From UBA4742 sp963785815 (lineage in GTDB: Bacteria > Actinomycetota > Acidimicrobiia > Acidimicrobiales > Acidimicrobilacustridaceae), in NCBI GenBank assembly GCA_963785815.1, contig CAWAWN010000001.1, positions 372,001 through 436,000 on the forward strand: a stretch of 64,000 bases of DNA, in the 5' to 3' direction. The first letter of the stretch is position 1, and every line of letters starts with the position of its first letter. The notes beneath the pieces were generated by a model. That model did not search any database. It was not told the DNA's origin and saw only the letters and a program-made list of their open reading frames with translations. The translations under genes were made by a program, and so were the position numbers. Positions 36,671 to 44,678 of the stretch are shown in pieces.

Positions 36671-37824
36671 AAGGCGTGTCGATCGCCGGGGTGGGCATCC
36701 ACCCGTTCGGCCGCTTCGCCGACCGGACCGCCACCGACATGGGCGTGGCCGCCACCCGCGCCGCCCTGGCCGACGCCGGGTGGGCCCGGCCCGCCGAGGC
36801 CCGGGGCCAGCTCGGGGCCGCCTTCTGCGCCACCGCCTACGGGGGCGTGGCCGCCGGCCACCGGGTGCTGGGGGCGCTGGCCCTGACCGGCATCCCCATC
36901 GTGGACGTCGAGGCCGGGTGCGCCTCGGGCGGCGCCGCCCTGGCCCTGGCCGCCTCGGCCATCCAAGCCGGACAGTTCGACGCGGCCCTGGTGGTGGGCC
37001 TGGAGAAGATGCCCAAGGGCATCATCCGCTCGTCGTTCTTCGCCCCGTGGCAGGAGCAGGCGGGCCTGGCCGCCACGCCGGCCTACTTCGCCCTGCGGGC
37101 CCAGCGCCTGGCCCGCGAGCAGGGCCTGGGCCCGGCCGACTTCGCCGACCTGGTGGTCAAGAACCGCGGCTGGGGGGTGCACAACCCCAACGCCATGTTC
37201 CGCCAGGCCGTGACCGCCGAGCAGGTGCTCGAGTCCCGGACGGTGTGCGCGCCGCTGCACCTGTGGATGCTGTGCTCGCCCAACGAGGGGGCGGCGGCGG
37301 TGGTGCTGCGTCGGGGTGGTGACGGGGTGGCGCTGGCGGCGGTGGCGCTGCGCAGCCACCTGCCCGGCAGCGTGCTCGACGAGTCGACGCCCATGGCCGG
37401 CATCGACGACACCGACATCAGCCCGCCCAGCGAGCTGGCCGCCCTCGACGCCTATGCCGAGGCGGGGCTGGGCCCCGACGACCTGGACCTGGTCGAGTGC
37501 CAGGACACCGACGCGGCGCGCGAGCTGGGTTCGTGGGTGGAGCTGGGCCTGTGCGATCCCGGCGACCAGCGCCGCCTGCTCGACGCCGACCCCGGGCCCG
37601 ACGGGGGCCGCGGGCGACCCTCGACCGGCCCGGCGCTGAACCGGTCCGGTGGCCTGCTGTCCAAGGGCGAGCCGCTGGGGGCGTCCGGCCTGGGCCAGGT
37701 GGTCGAGCTGGTGCACCAGCTCCGGGGACAGGCCGGTGTCCGCCAGGTCCCGGGGGCCCGCGTCGGGCTGGCCCACACCATCGGCCGCGGGGCCAACGCC
37801 AGCGTCACCATCCTCACCGCCTGA
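36667..37824 (+). CDS. thiolase-fold lipid-transfer-like protein with altered active site
   Basis: The 385-residue protein has a thiolase fold (SIAGVGIHPFGRFADRTATD, nucleophile Cys85 in DVEAGCASGGAALALA). The segment that usually reads HDAF is CQDTDAARE, and the GHP motif near the C-terminus is GEP (GGLLSKGEPLGASGLGQVV), so both standard catalytic histidines appear absent. With the adjacent DUF35 partner it could be a retro-aldolase-like or otherwise modified thiolase, as in steroid side-chain systems. It closes the operon begun at 32675. Confidence 0.82.
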   Translation: MKGVSIAGVGIHPFGRFADRTATDMGVAATRAALADAGWARPAEARGQLGAAFCATAYGGVAAGHRVLGALALTGIPIVDVEAGCASGGAALALAASAIQAGQFDAALVVGLEKMPKGIIRSSFFAPWQEQAGLAATPAYFALRAQRLAREQGLGPADFADLVVKNRGWGVHNPNAMFRQAVTAEQVLESRTVCAPLHLWMLCSPNEGAAAVVLRRGGDGVALAAVALRSHLPGSVLDESTPMAGIDDTDISPPSELAALDAYAEAGLGPDDLDLVECQDTDAARELGSWVELGLCDPGDQRRLLDADPGPDGGRGRPSTGPALNRSGGLLSKGEPLGASGLGQVVELVHQLRGQAGVRQVPGARVGLAHTIGRGANASVTILTA

Positions 37825-37997
37825 GCGCTCACCCGCCAGCTACGCTGCGTGGCCATGCAGGCGCGTTGGCGGGCCGAGCGCGGCTCGCGCTGGGCGGGAG
37901 CGCCGCCGCCGCCGGCACCCTGGCCTCCGTCCTGAGCTGAGGTGGGATCCCTCGATCGGCAGGCAACCGATCGCGGGGCGCGGGAGTGTGTGGGGGT
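37825..37997. other. 173-bp intergenic region before the sigma factor
   Basis: Holds GTGTGTGGGGGT, a ribosome-binding-like stretch just before ATG 37998. No convincing -10 box or gene; a 26-codon frame at 37855 lacks support. Confidence 0.4.
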
Positions 37998-38561
37998 ATG
38001 AGCGAGGCGACGGCGGACCTGACGGGCGTGTACCCCGACGACGAGGCCACCCTGGCCGACGATGTCCTGCCCTTCGACTCGGCCCGGTTCACGGCCATGT
38101 ACCCGGAGCTGCGGCGGCTGGCCGCCGCAGTCGCGCCGCCCGGCGTGGAGGCCGACGACCTGGTCCACGAGGCGGTGGCGCGCATGCTGGCCCGCACCCG
38201 CCGATCAGGGCCGGTGCGTGAGCCCCAGGCCTACCTGGCCCGCACCATCATCAACCTGGCCCGCTCCCGTCGCCGGCGCTGGGCCCGGCGACGTCAGGTC
38301 CCGACCCCCCGGTTGACCAGCACCCTCGATCCCGAGCCCGACGAGCTCGACCTGCTGCTCGACCAGCTGCACCCGCGCCAGCGCGCCGTGCTCTGGCTCC
38401 GCTTCGTGGTGGACCGGTCGGTGGCCGACACCGCCGAGGTCCTCGGCTGCAGCCCGGGCACGGTCAAGTCCCAGACCTCCAAGGCGCTGGCGGCGCTGCG
38501 CCGATCGCCGCACCTCGACACCCCACCCTGCACCCCCGATCCCGAGGCAGGTACCCCATGA
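37998..38561 (+). CDS. ECF-type RNA polymerase sigma factor
   Basis: The 187-residue protein has region 2 (RFTAMYPELRRLAAAVAPPG, ADDLVHEAVARMLARTRR, QAYLARTIINLARSRRR) and region 4 (LHPRQRAVLWLRFVVDRSVA, EVLGCSPGTVKSQTSKALAA). About 30 acidic residues precede region 2. The next gene overlaps by ATGA and encodes a one-TM extracytoplasmic protein, the usual position of an anti-sigma factor. The regulon is unknown. Confidence 0.9.
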   Translation: MSEATADLTGVYPDDEATLADDVLPFDSARFTAMYPELRRLAAAVAPPGVEADDLVHEAVARMLARTRRSGPVREPQAYLARTIINLARSRRRRWARRRQVPTPRLTSTLDPEPDELDLLLDQLHPRQRAVLWLRFVVDRSVADTAEVLGCSPGTVKSQTSKALAALRRSPHLDTPPCTPDPEAGTP

Positions 38562-39439
38562 GCCGTCCCGATCCCACGCCCGACCCCGCATCCGACGAGC
38601 TCGCGCCGGTGCGAGCCGCCCTGACCCGCCGAGCCACCGACCCGGTGCCCGGCGACCCCACCCATCTCTACGCCTCAGCCCAGCACCGGGCCCGGGCCCG
38701 CCATCGCCACCAGATGGGCGCCGGCCTGCTGGTGGCGGCCGTGCTCATGGGCTCTGTGGTCGGGCTCGTCACCCTCAACCACGGGCGTACCACCGTCGGG
38801 GTCTCCGTGGCCGAGCCGGGCGTCGGCCCAGTCACCACCGCGACCGATCTCGCTCCCGGAACGACCCTGGCCGGGGGCACGGCCCCGCCGTCCACCGCCG
38901 ACTGCGCCGAGGGGTTCTTCTCCGCCGCCGACAAGGCGCGCCTGGTGGCCCACTTCGGCCCGGTGACCACGTGCTACCTGGCCGGCGACATCTGGATCGT
39001 CGGCTTCGGCCGGCGCGGCGATGCCGTGATGCCCGTGGCCGTGCTCCTCTGCGCGCCAACCGACGAGTCCTGCCTCCAACCCGCCGCCCCGCACGACTTC
39101 GCCGACTTCCGGATGGCCTTCATGCCCGGGCCGACCGACGGCGTCGACTACTTCTCCTACGCGTTGGCCACGCCGGGCGGCACCGCCATCATGGCCTTCG
39201 ACACCGCGCAGTGGCCGGCCCAGGGGATCCCGGCCAGCTACCAGCCCATGCCGGCGCTGCAGATCCAGCGAGCCGGCGACGGAACCCCGGAGCTGATCTT
39301 CGGTGCCGTCTGCCAGCACGCCAGCGGGCCGTCGGCCACCCACTGGGTCGGCGGGATCGCCACCGTCTCGGGGGCTACGGCCCTGGCCCAGCCCGTGCCC
39401 ACCCACCCCAGCGTTCCGGCCACACCGACCTCCTGCTGA
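38558..39439 (+). CDS. single-pass membrane protein, candidate anti-sigma factor
   Basis: The 293-residue product has about 50 cytoplasmic residues, a TM segment at about 53-74 (MGAGLLVAAVLMGSVVGLVT) and an extracytoplasmic domain with five to six cysteines (for example TADCAEGFF, TTCYLAGDIW, LLCAPTDESC). The cytoplasmic part lacks an obvious HxxxCxxC zinc motif, so anti-sigma function rests on position and topology. It overlaps the sigma gene by ATGA. A copy of the intergenic repeat element follows it. Confidence 0.72.
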   Translation: MSRPDPTPDPASDELAPVRAALTRRATDPVPGDPTHLYASAQHRARARHRHQMGAGLLVAAVLMGSVVGLVTLNHGRTTVGVSVAEPGVGPVTTATDLAPGTTLAGGTAPPSTADCAEGFFSAADKARLVAHFGPVTTCYLAGDIWIVGFGRRGDAVMPVAVLLCAPTDESCLQPAAPHDFADFRMAFMPGPTDGVDYFSYALATPGGTAIMAFDTAQWPAQGIPASYQPMPALQIQRAGDGTPELIFGAVCQHASGPSATHWVGGIATVSGATALAQPVPTHPSVPATPTSC

Positions 39440-39450
39440 GCCAAACATCA

Positions 39451-39519
39451 GGAAACTGGGCGTGGAAATGCGCGAATTGCCACAGGAAAAGATACCCAAC
39501 TTGCGATGCGCTGGTCAGG
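39451..39519 (+). repeat. intergenic repeat element, copy B
   Basis: 38 of 47 bases match copy A from CTGGG onward; the 18-nt core is ACAGGAAAAGATACCCAA (39482-39499), differing at three positions. Its end includes the stop codon of the double ACAD gene. Confidence 0.72.
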
Positions 39520-41758
39520 GATCCTTGGGTAGGCCGAGGAGGCGTTCGGCGATGACGTTGCGCTGGATCTCGCTGGTCCCCCCGGCGATGGACAGCGCCC
39601 GGTCACCCAGGAACCCACCCGACCAGGCCGCTCCCGCACCCTGCACCACGGCGGCCGCCGGTCCCAGCAGACCCAGGCCCGCCTCCTGCACCGCCTGTTC
39701 GTGGGTGACCCCGGCCAGCTTGCGCACGCTGGCCTCGGGGCCGGGCTGGCCCCCGCCCAGGGCGCGCAGGGTGGCCCGCATGCCCAGCACGGCGATGGCG
39801 TGGGCGTCGGCCACCAGGCCGCCGAGCTGGTCGGCCACCCGCGGATCGTGGATGGCGGACCGGCCGTCGCCGTCCCCCTCGGCCAGGGCGAACAGCCCGG
39901 CCAGGCCGGGCCCGAACGAAGAGCCCGAGGCCATCGACACCCGCTCGTTGGCCAGCGTGGTGCGGGCATAGGCCCAGCCCCCGGTGGGCGAGCCCACCAG
40001 GGCGTCGTCGGGCACGAACACGTCGGTCAGGAACACCTCGTTGAACATCGCCATGCCAGTCAGCTCGCGCAGCGGTCGGATGTCGATGCCGGGGGTGGTC
40101 ATGTCCAACAGGAAGCAGCCGATGCCCTCGTGGCGCGGGGCATCAGGGTCGGTGCGGGCCAGGCAGATGGCGAAGTCGGCCTCGCGGGCCAGGGTGGTCC
40201 ACACCTTCTGGCCGGTGAGCGACCAGCCGCCCGGCACCTGGGTGGCCCGGGTCGTGAGCGAGGCCAGATCGCTGCCCGCCCCGGGCTCGGAGAACATCTG
40301 GCACCAGGCCAGCTCGCCCCGCAGCGTCGGGTTCACGAACCGGTCCTGCTGCTCGGGCGAGCCGTGGGCGATGATCGTGGGCAGGGCCCACCCGGCCACG
40401 GCCAGGTGCGGCCGGCGCACGTGGGCGGCCCGCAGCTCCTCGTCGATGACCAGCTGCTCGATGGGCGACGCCTCCAGGCCCCACGGCCGCGGCCAGTGCG
40501 GGGTCAGGTAGCCCCGATCGGCCAGCAGGCCCCGCCACTGCGACTTGTCGTGCTCGCCCAGCTCGGCGACGAAGGCCCGGACCGCCTCCCGGGCCTGCTC
40601 GGCCTCGGCCGCGCCGGCGGCGTCGGCCGGCAGCTCGAAGGCCAGGGTGCGGCGCTGGCCGTCGGCGGTGGCCCGGGCCACCTGGGCCCGCCAGGCCGAC
40701 GGCGGCGCCAGCAGGTGGCGCATGGCCGTGGCCCGCTTCAGGTACAGGTGGGCGTCGTGCTCCCACGTGTAGCCGATGCCCCCCAGCACCTGCACGCAGT
40801 CCTTGGCGCAGCGGAAGGCGGCCTCGGGGGCCAGGGCGGCCGCCAGCTCCGCGGCCAGGCGGGCCTCGTCGGGCAGCGGCGCGCCGGTGGCGTCGGGAGC
40901 CACGGCGGCTTCGTCGAGGGCCCGGGCGGCGTCCCAGACCGCGGCGCGGGCCATCTCGAGCGCCACCAGCATGTCGGCGCAGCGGTGCTTCACCGCCTGG
41001 AACTGCCCGATCGGGCGCCCGAACTGCACCCGCTCGGCGGCGTAGGTCGACGCGGTGGACACGCACCAGTCCGCCACCCCCACCGCCTCCGCCCCCGCCA
41101 GCAACGTGGCCACCAGCTCGACCGGCGCCCCGGGGGCGAGGCGACGGGCCGCCGGGACCACCACCTGGTCCGCGGTGACCTCGGCCAGGCGCCGGGTGGG
41201 ATCGAAGCTGGGCAGCTCGACCACCGTGACGTCGGCCCGGTCGACGAGCACCCAGCCGGGCTTGCCGGCTGTGGTCGGATCGGCCACGGGCAGGAGCAGC
41301 ACCTCGGCGGTGGCCCCGTTCCACACGGGTCCGATCGTCCCCGACAGGCGGTCCCCGTCCAGGCCGAGCATCGAGGTCGTCGCCCGCCCCGCGGGCACGA
41401 CGAGCCCAGCCGGGACCGAGCCGTCGGCCAGGCGCCGGCCCAGTTCGGGATCGGCCCCCCAGCGGTCGGCGGCGATGGCGGCCACCGCGGTGGCCAGCAG
41501 CGGCCCGGGCAGGCCGGCACGACCCACCTCCTCCAGCACCACGGCCAGCTCGGACAACCCGTAGCCCTGGCCGCCGTTGGCCTCGGACACGGCCAGTCCG
41601 ATCCACCCCAGCTCCCCCAACTCGGGCCACAGCTCCGGCAGGGCGTCGACCTCGGCGTCCAGCAGCAGCCGGGCCGCGCCGAGGGGACGGCGGGCCTGGG
41701 TCCAACGCCGCACCGTGGTCGCCAGCTCCTCGTGCTCGGCGCGGATGGCCAGACCCAT
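39515..41758 (-). CDS. fused double acyl-CoA dehydrogenase
   Basis: The 747-residue protein contains two ACAD units in tandem. The N unit (about 1-375) has AAERVQFGRPIGQFQAVKHR and LGGIGYTWEHDAHLYLKR; the C unit (about 385-747) has MFSEPGAGSDLASLTTRATQ, SLTGQKVWTTLARE and SIAGGTSEIQRNVIAERLLG. This mirrors the small and large partners that occur as separate genes at 52.8-55.1 and 57.4-59.8 kb. Fused ACADs of FadE34 type act on bulky steroid-CoA side chains in mycobacteria; that parallel is inference. It follows the ferredoxin gene directly. Confidence 0.92.
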   Translation of the reverse strand: MGLAIRAEHEELATTVRRWTQARRPLGAARLLLDAEVDALPELWPELGELGWIGLAVSEANGGQGYGLSELAVVLEEVGRAGLPGPLLATAVAAIAADRWGADPELGRRLADGSVPAGLVVPAGRATTSMLGLDGDRLSGTIGPVWNGATAEVLLLPVADPTTAGKPGWVLVDRADVTVVELPSFDPTRRLAEVTADQVVVPAARRLAPGAPVELVATLLAGAEAVGVADWCVSTASTYAAERVQFGRPIGQFQAVKHRCADMLVALEMARAAVWDAARALDEAAVAPDATGAPLPDEARLAAELAAALAPEAAFRCAKDCVQVLGGIGYTWEHDAHLYLKRATAMRHLLAPPSAWRAQVARATADGQRRTLAFELPADAAGAAEAEQAREAVRAFVAELGEHDKSQWRGLLADRGYLTPHWPRPWGLEASPIEQLVIDEELRAAHVRRPHLAVAGWALPTIIAHGSPEQQDRFVNPTLRGELAWCQMFSEPGAGSDLASLTTRATQVPGGWSLTGQKVWTTLAREADFAICLARTDPDAPRHEGIGCFLLDMTTPGIDIRPLRELTGMAMFNEVFLTDVFVPDDALVGSPTGGWAYARTTLANERVSMASGSSFGPGLAGLFALAEGDGDGRSAIHDPRVADQLGGLVADAHAIAVLGMRATLRALGGGQPGPEASVRKLAGVTHEQAVQEAGLGLLGPAAAVVQGAGAAWSGGFLGDRALSIAGGTSEIQRNVIAERLLGLPKDP

Positions 41759-41759
41759 G

Positions 41760-41993
41760 TCAGCTCTCCCCCGTGTGGTCGCCCTCGGACCCGGATCCCT
41801 CGTCGAGGGCGAGGGCGTTCACCGGGCAGCCCTCCACCGCCGCCCGGATGTCGGCCACGGGGTCCTGGCTGGCGTCCTCGGCCCCGGACCGGACGACCAC
41901 CTTGAGCTCGTCGTCGAGGTCGAAGGTGCTCGGCGCGTAGAAGGCGCAGTTGCCCGAGCCGATGCAGCGATCGCGGTCGGTGGTGATGCGCAC
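41760..41993 (-). CDS. 3Fe-4S ferredoxin
   Basis: The 77-residue protein has a CIGSGNCAFYAP motif (C10, C16) and a downstream CPVNAL (C56), the three-cysteine pattern of actinobacterial 3Fe-4S ferredoxins that usually feed cytochrome P450s. No P450 gene is in the window. An acidic C-terminal tail follows. GTG 41993 is one base downstream of the amidohydrolase stop; the ACAD gene follows after one base, so electron transfer with ACAD or oxygenase partners is possible. Confidence 0.9.
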   Translation of the reverse strand: MRITTDRDRCIGSGNCAFYAPSTFDLDDELKVVVRSGAEDASQDPVADIRAAVEGCPVNALALDEGSGSEGDHTGES

Positions 41994-41994
41994 G

Positions 41995-43185
41995 TCAGGT
42001 CTTCTCCCGGGGCAGGACGAGGTCGGGCAGGGGGTGGCGGAACAGGTCGGCCGCGTTCTGCGAGCAGATGCGGCGCTGGTCGGACACGGGCAGCCCGGCC
42101 AGCCGGTCGGCCAGGAAGCGTTGGGTGTCGGGCCAGGTCGAGTCGGCGTGGGGGTAGTCGACCTCGACCATGATGTGGCCGACGCCGATGCGGTCGCGGA
42201 TGGGCCAGATCGACGGGTCGTCCAGCGAGCAGAACCAGAAGTTGCGCAGCAGCACCTCGGTGGGCGTCACCTCGGTCGAGGGCCAGGCCCGGCGACCGTG
42301 GCCAGACCAGCCGTGCACGTAGTCGAGCCGGTCGGCCAGCATCGGCACCCAACCGATGCCGCCTTCGCTCATCACGATGCGCAGGTCGGGGAACCGCAGC
42401 GGCGCGAACGACCACAGCCAGTCGGCACAGGCCATGAGCGACAGCGACGAGAACAAGGTGCCGGCCAGCTCCACCAGCGGGCCGTCGAGGGCCATGTCGG
42501 TGGTCATCCCCGAGCTGCCCACGTGCAGGCACACCACGGTGCCGGTGTCCACGCAGGCGGCCAGCACCGGGTCCCACCAGCCCGAGTGCAGCGACGGGTA
42601 GCCCAGGCGGTGGGGCTGCTCGGGCAGGCTCACCGCGGTGAACCCCCGACCGGCGTTGCGCCGGATCTCGCCCGCTGCGGCCTCCGGATCGGCCAGGTAC
42701 GTGATGCCCATGGGCACGAAGCGGCCGGGATGGGCGCTCACCCACTCCTCGAGGTACCAGTCGTTGAAGGCCTGCACGCAGGCCAGGCCCAGCGCCGGGT
42801 CCGAGCACTGCGAGTAGACGGTGCCGCAGAAGCCGGTGATCTGGCTGGGGAAGTTCACCGACGCCCAGATCCCGGCCAGGTCCATGTCCGCCACCCGGGC
42901 GGCCGGATCCCAGCAGCCTCGCCGCATCTGGTCGAAGCGCACCGGCTCCATGGGCGACTCGTCCTTGCTGCGACCGACCACGGCGTTGAGCCCGATCTGG
43001 GGGTAGGCCTGCCCGTCGAACACCCAGATCTCGTGGTGCCTGGACGTGGTCTTCACGTACGGCGCCCGGTCGGCCAGGGCGGTCGGCAGGCGGCCCTCGA
43101 ACAGGTGGCGCGGCTCGACCAGGTGGTCGTCCACCGACACCACGGTGAAGCGGATCTCCTCGGGCTCCGGCTCGGGCGTCGTCAT
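41995..43185 (-). CDS. amidohydrolase-family metal enzyme
   Basis: The 396-residue amidohydrolase-2-type protein begins with the metal motif VVSVDDHLVEPRHLFEG (DxH), has PHRLGYPSLHSGWWDPVL and VVCLHVGSSG in the middle, and MSEGGIGWVPMLADRLDY followed by VEVDYPHADSTWPD, containing the late catalytic Asp. Relatives decarboxylate or hydrolyse ring compounds; substrate unknown. The ATG overlaps the kinase stop (ATGA). Confidence 0.85.
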   Translation of the reverse strand: MTTPEPEPEEIRFTVVSVDDHLVEPRHLFEGRLPTALADRAPYVKTTSRHHEIWVFDGQAYPQIGLNAVVGRSKDESPMEPVRFDQMRRGCWDPAARVADMDLAGIWASVNFPSQITGFCGTVYSQCSDPALGLACVQAFNDWYLEEWVSAHPGRFVPMGITYLADPEAAAGEIRRNAGRGFTAVSLPEQPHRLGYPSLHSGWWDPVLAACVDTGTVVCLHVGSSGMTTDMALDGPLVELAGTLFSSLSLMACADWLWSFAPLRFPDLRIVMSEGGIGWVPMLADRLDYVHGWSGHGRRAWPSTEVTPTEVLLRNFWFCSLDDPSIWPIRDRIGVGHIMVEVDYPHADSTWPDTQRFLADRLAGLPVSDQRRICSQNAADLFRHPLPDLVLPREKT

Positions 43186-44522
43186 CCGGCCAGCTCCCGG
43201 TAGCGGCCGTAGCGGGCGGCCACGTGCGGGGCGGCGCCCGGGTCCGGCTCGACCCGGCGACCCGTCCGGGCCCAGGCCGCGCCGGTGGCGCCCGGCGCCT
43301 CCAGCCCGGCGATGCCCCGGGCCAGCCAGGCCGCGCCCAGCGCCCCTCCCTCGGGCACGGCCACCACGTCGACCGGCAGCCCGGTGGCGTCGGCCACCGA
43401 CTGCACCCACGCCGCGTCGCGCACCCCGCCGCCGGTGGCCACGATCCGTCGGGCGTCCACCGACCCCAGGTCGAGCAGGTGGCGCACGGCGAACCCGGAT
43501 GCCTCGTGGGCGGCGCGTCGGGCCGCGGCCGCCCCCATGCCGATGTCGAGGTCGTGCAGCGAGGCGCGCCGGTCGGGGTCGTGGAACGGCACCCGCTCGC
43601 CCCGCAGGTACGGCTGCCACACCGGCACCCGGGCGGGATCCACCGGGGTCGCGTTCGGAGCCAACAGGCGGTCGGCCCAGTTGAGGAAGAGGCCGCCGGC
43701 GTTGGACGGACCACCGATCAGCGACTTGCCGGGCGCGGTGTGGGGGACGGTCCACAGGCCGTCGGCCTCGCGCCACTCGGGGATCACGGCCCACACGATC
43801 AGGGTCGAGCCCAGGATGACCAGCACGTCGCCCACCTCGTCGGCCCCGGCCACCAGCTGCTCGCCCAGGGCGTCGATGGTTCCCCCACCCAGGGGCGCGC
43901 CACCAGCGGCGGCCACGGTGCCGGCCGCCTCGGCGCCCACCACGATGCGCGGCAGGCGGCCCACGTCGTCCAGACCGGCGCCCTGGGCCACCTCGGCGTC
44001 CCAGGATCGGAAGTCGAACAGCGGCAGCGTGGTCATGGCCACCGTGGTGTCGATCGCCCCCGTCCCGCTCAGGGCCGCGTTGGCCACGGCCTGGGCCGGC
44101 CAGTAGCCGGCCGCGTCGGGATGGTGCTCGACCAGCCAGCCCAGGAAGCGCACCAGCTCCCCCGACTGCGACGGGTCGGCCTCGGTCACGTCCCCGCCAG
44201 CCGGCCGACCCCGGGAGTCGCCGTAGAGGAGGCCGTCGGAGATGGGGACCCCGTCGCCATCGACCGCGCACAGCGAGGGCACCATGGCCGCCACCTCGAC
44301 GGCCACCACGTCCAGGTCCGCCTCGGCCAACACCGCGGCCAGGGCGGCCCGCACGCCGTGGTGCCAGGCCTCGGCCGCGTCGTGGGCGAGCTCGCCGGCC
44401 CGCGAGGCGCGCAGGCCGTGGGGCACCCGGCTGGTCGCCACCACCCGGCCCGCGCCGTCGGCGGCCACGGCCTTGACCGAGGTGGTGCCGATGTCGATGC
44501 CGATGGTCACCTCGGTTGCCAT
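43182..44522 (-). CDS. FGGY-family carbohydrate kinase
   Basis: The 446-residue kinase has the N-terminal phosphate loop IGIDIGTTSVKAVAADG, and the C-terminal ATP-site region IVATGGGVRDAAWVQSVAD with GLPVDVVAVPEGGALGAAWLA. It would phosphorylate a sugar or polyol with ATP; the substrate is not identifiable. A sugar kinase heading an operon with amidohydrolase, ferredoxin and double ACAD is unexpected. The intergenic region with operator site 2 separates it from a divergent ligase operon. Confidence 0.85.
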   Translation of the reverse strand: MATEVTIGIDIGTTSVKAVAADGAGRVVATSRVPHGLRASRAGELAHDAAEAWHHGVRAALAAVLAEADLDVVAVEVAAMVPSLCAVDGDGVPISDGLLYGDSRGRPAGGDVTEADPSQSGELVRFLGWLVEHHPDAAGYWPAQAVANAALSGTGAIDTTVAMTTLPLFDFRSWDAEVAQGAGLDDVGRLPRIVVGAEAAGTVAAAGGAPLGGGTIDALGEQLVAGADEVGDVLVILGSTLIVWAVIPEWREADGLWTVPHTAPGKSLIGGPSNAGGLFLNWADRLLAPNATPVDPARVPVWQPYLRGERVPFHDPDRRASLHDLDIGMGAAAARRAAHEASGFAVRHLLDLGSVDARRIVATGGGVRDAAWVQSVADATGLPVDVVAVPEGGALGAAWLARGIAGLEAPGATGAAWARTGRRVEPDPGAAPHVAARYGRYRELAG

Positions 44523-44586
44523 GCACCCCCCACGACCAGCCCGATCCGGCCCCGGCTCGGGCCGACCCCGGACCCCGACCAGTTCC

Positions 44587-44600
44587 TGACACGCACGTCA
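44587..44600. promoter_or_regulatory. operator motif TGACACGCACGTCA, site 2
   Basis: Extended CCTGACACGCACGTCAGG (44585-44602) between the divergent FGGY kinase and PaaK-like ligase genes. It overlaps the expected -35 region of the plus promoter (TATCGT at 44612-44617). Confidence 0.7.
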
Positions 44601-44611
44601 GGTTCCGAATG

Positions 44612-44617
44612 TATCGT
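44612..44617 (+). promoter_or_regulatory. -10 box TATCGT for the PaaK-like ligase operon
   Basis: About 60 bp before ATG 44679, giving a leader with CAGGGGGA before the start. Confidence 0.35.
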
Positions 44618-44678
44618 GCGGGCTGATCCGGTCGCAGATCGACCTGCCGCACGCCAGCCGCCCAGGGGGAACGTCCAC

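Noticed and set aside
33921..36833. 970-codon minus-strand frame
   Set aside because: Antisense to the ligase operon with no recognisable domain.
37855..37935. 26-codon ORF before the sigma factor
   Set aside because: Pro/Trp-rich peptide with no ribosome-binding site, no -10 box and no conservation evidence.
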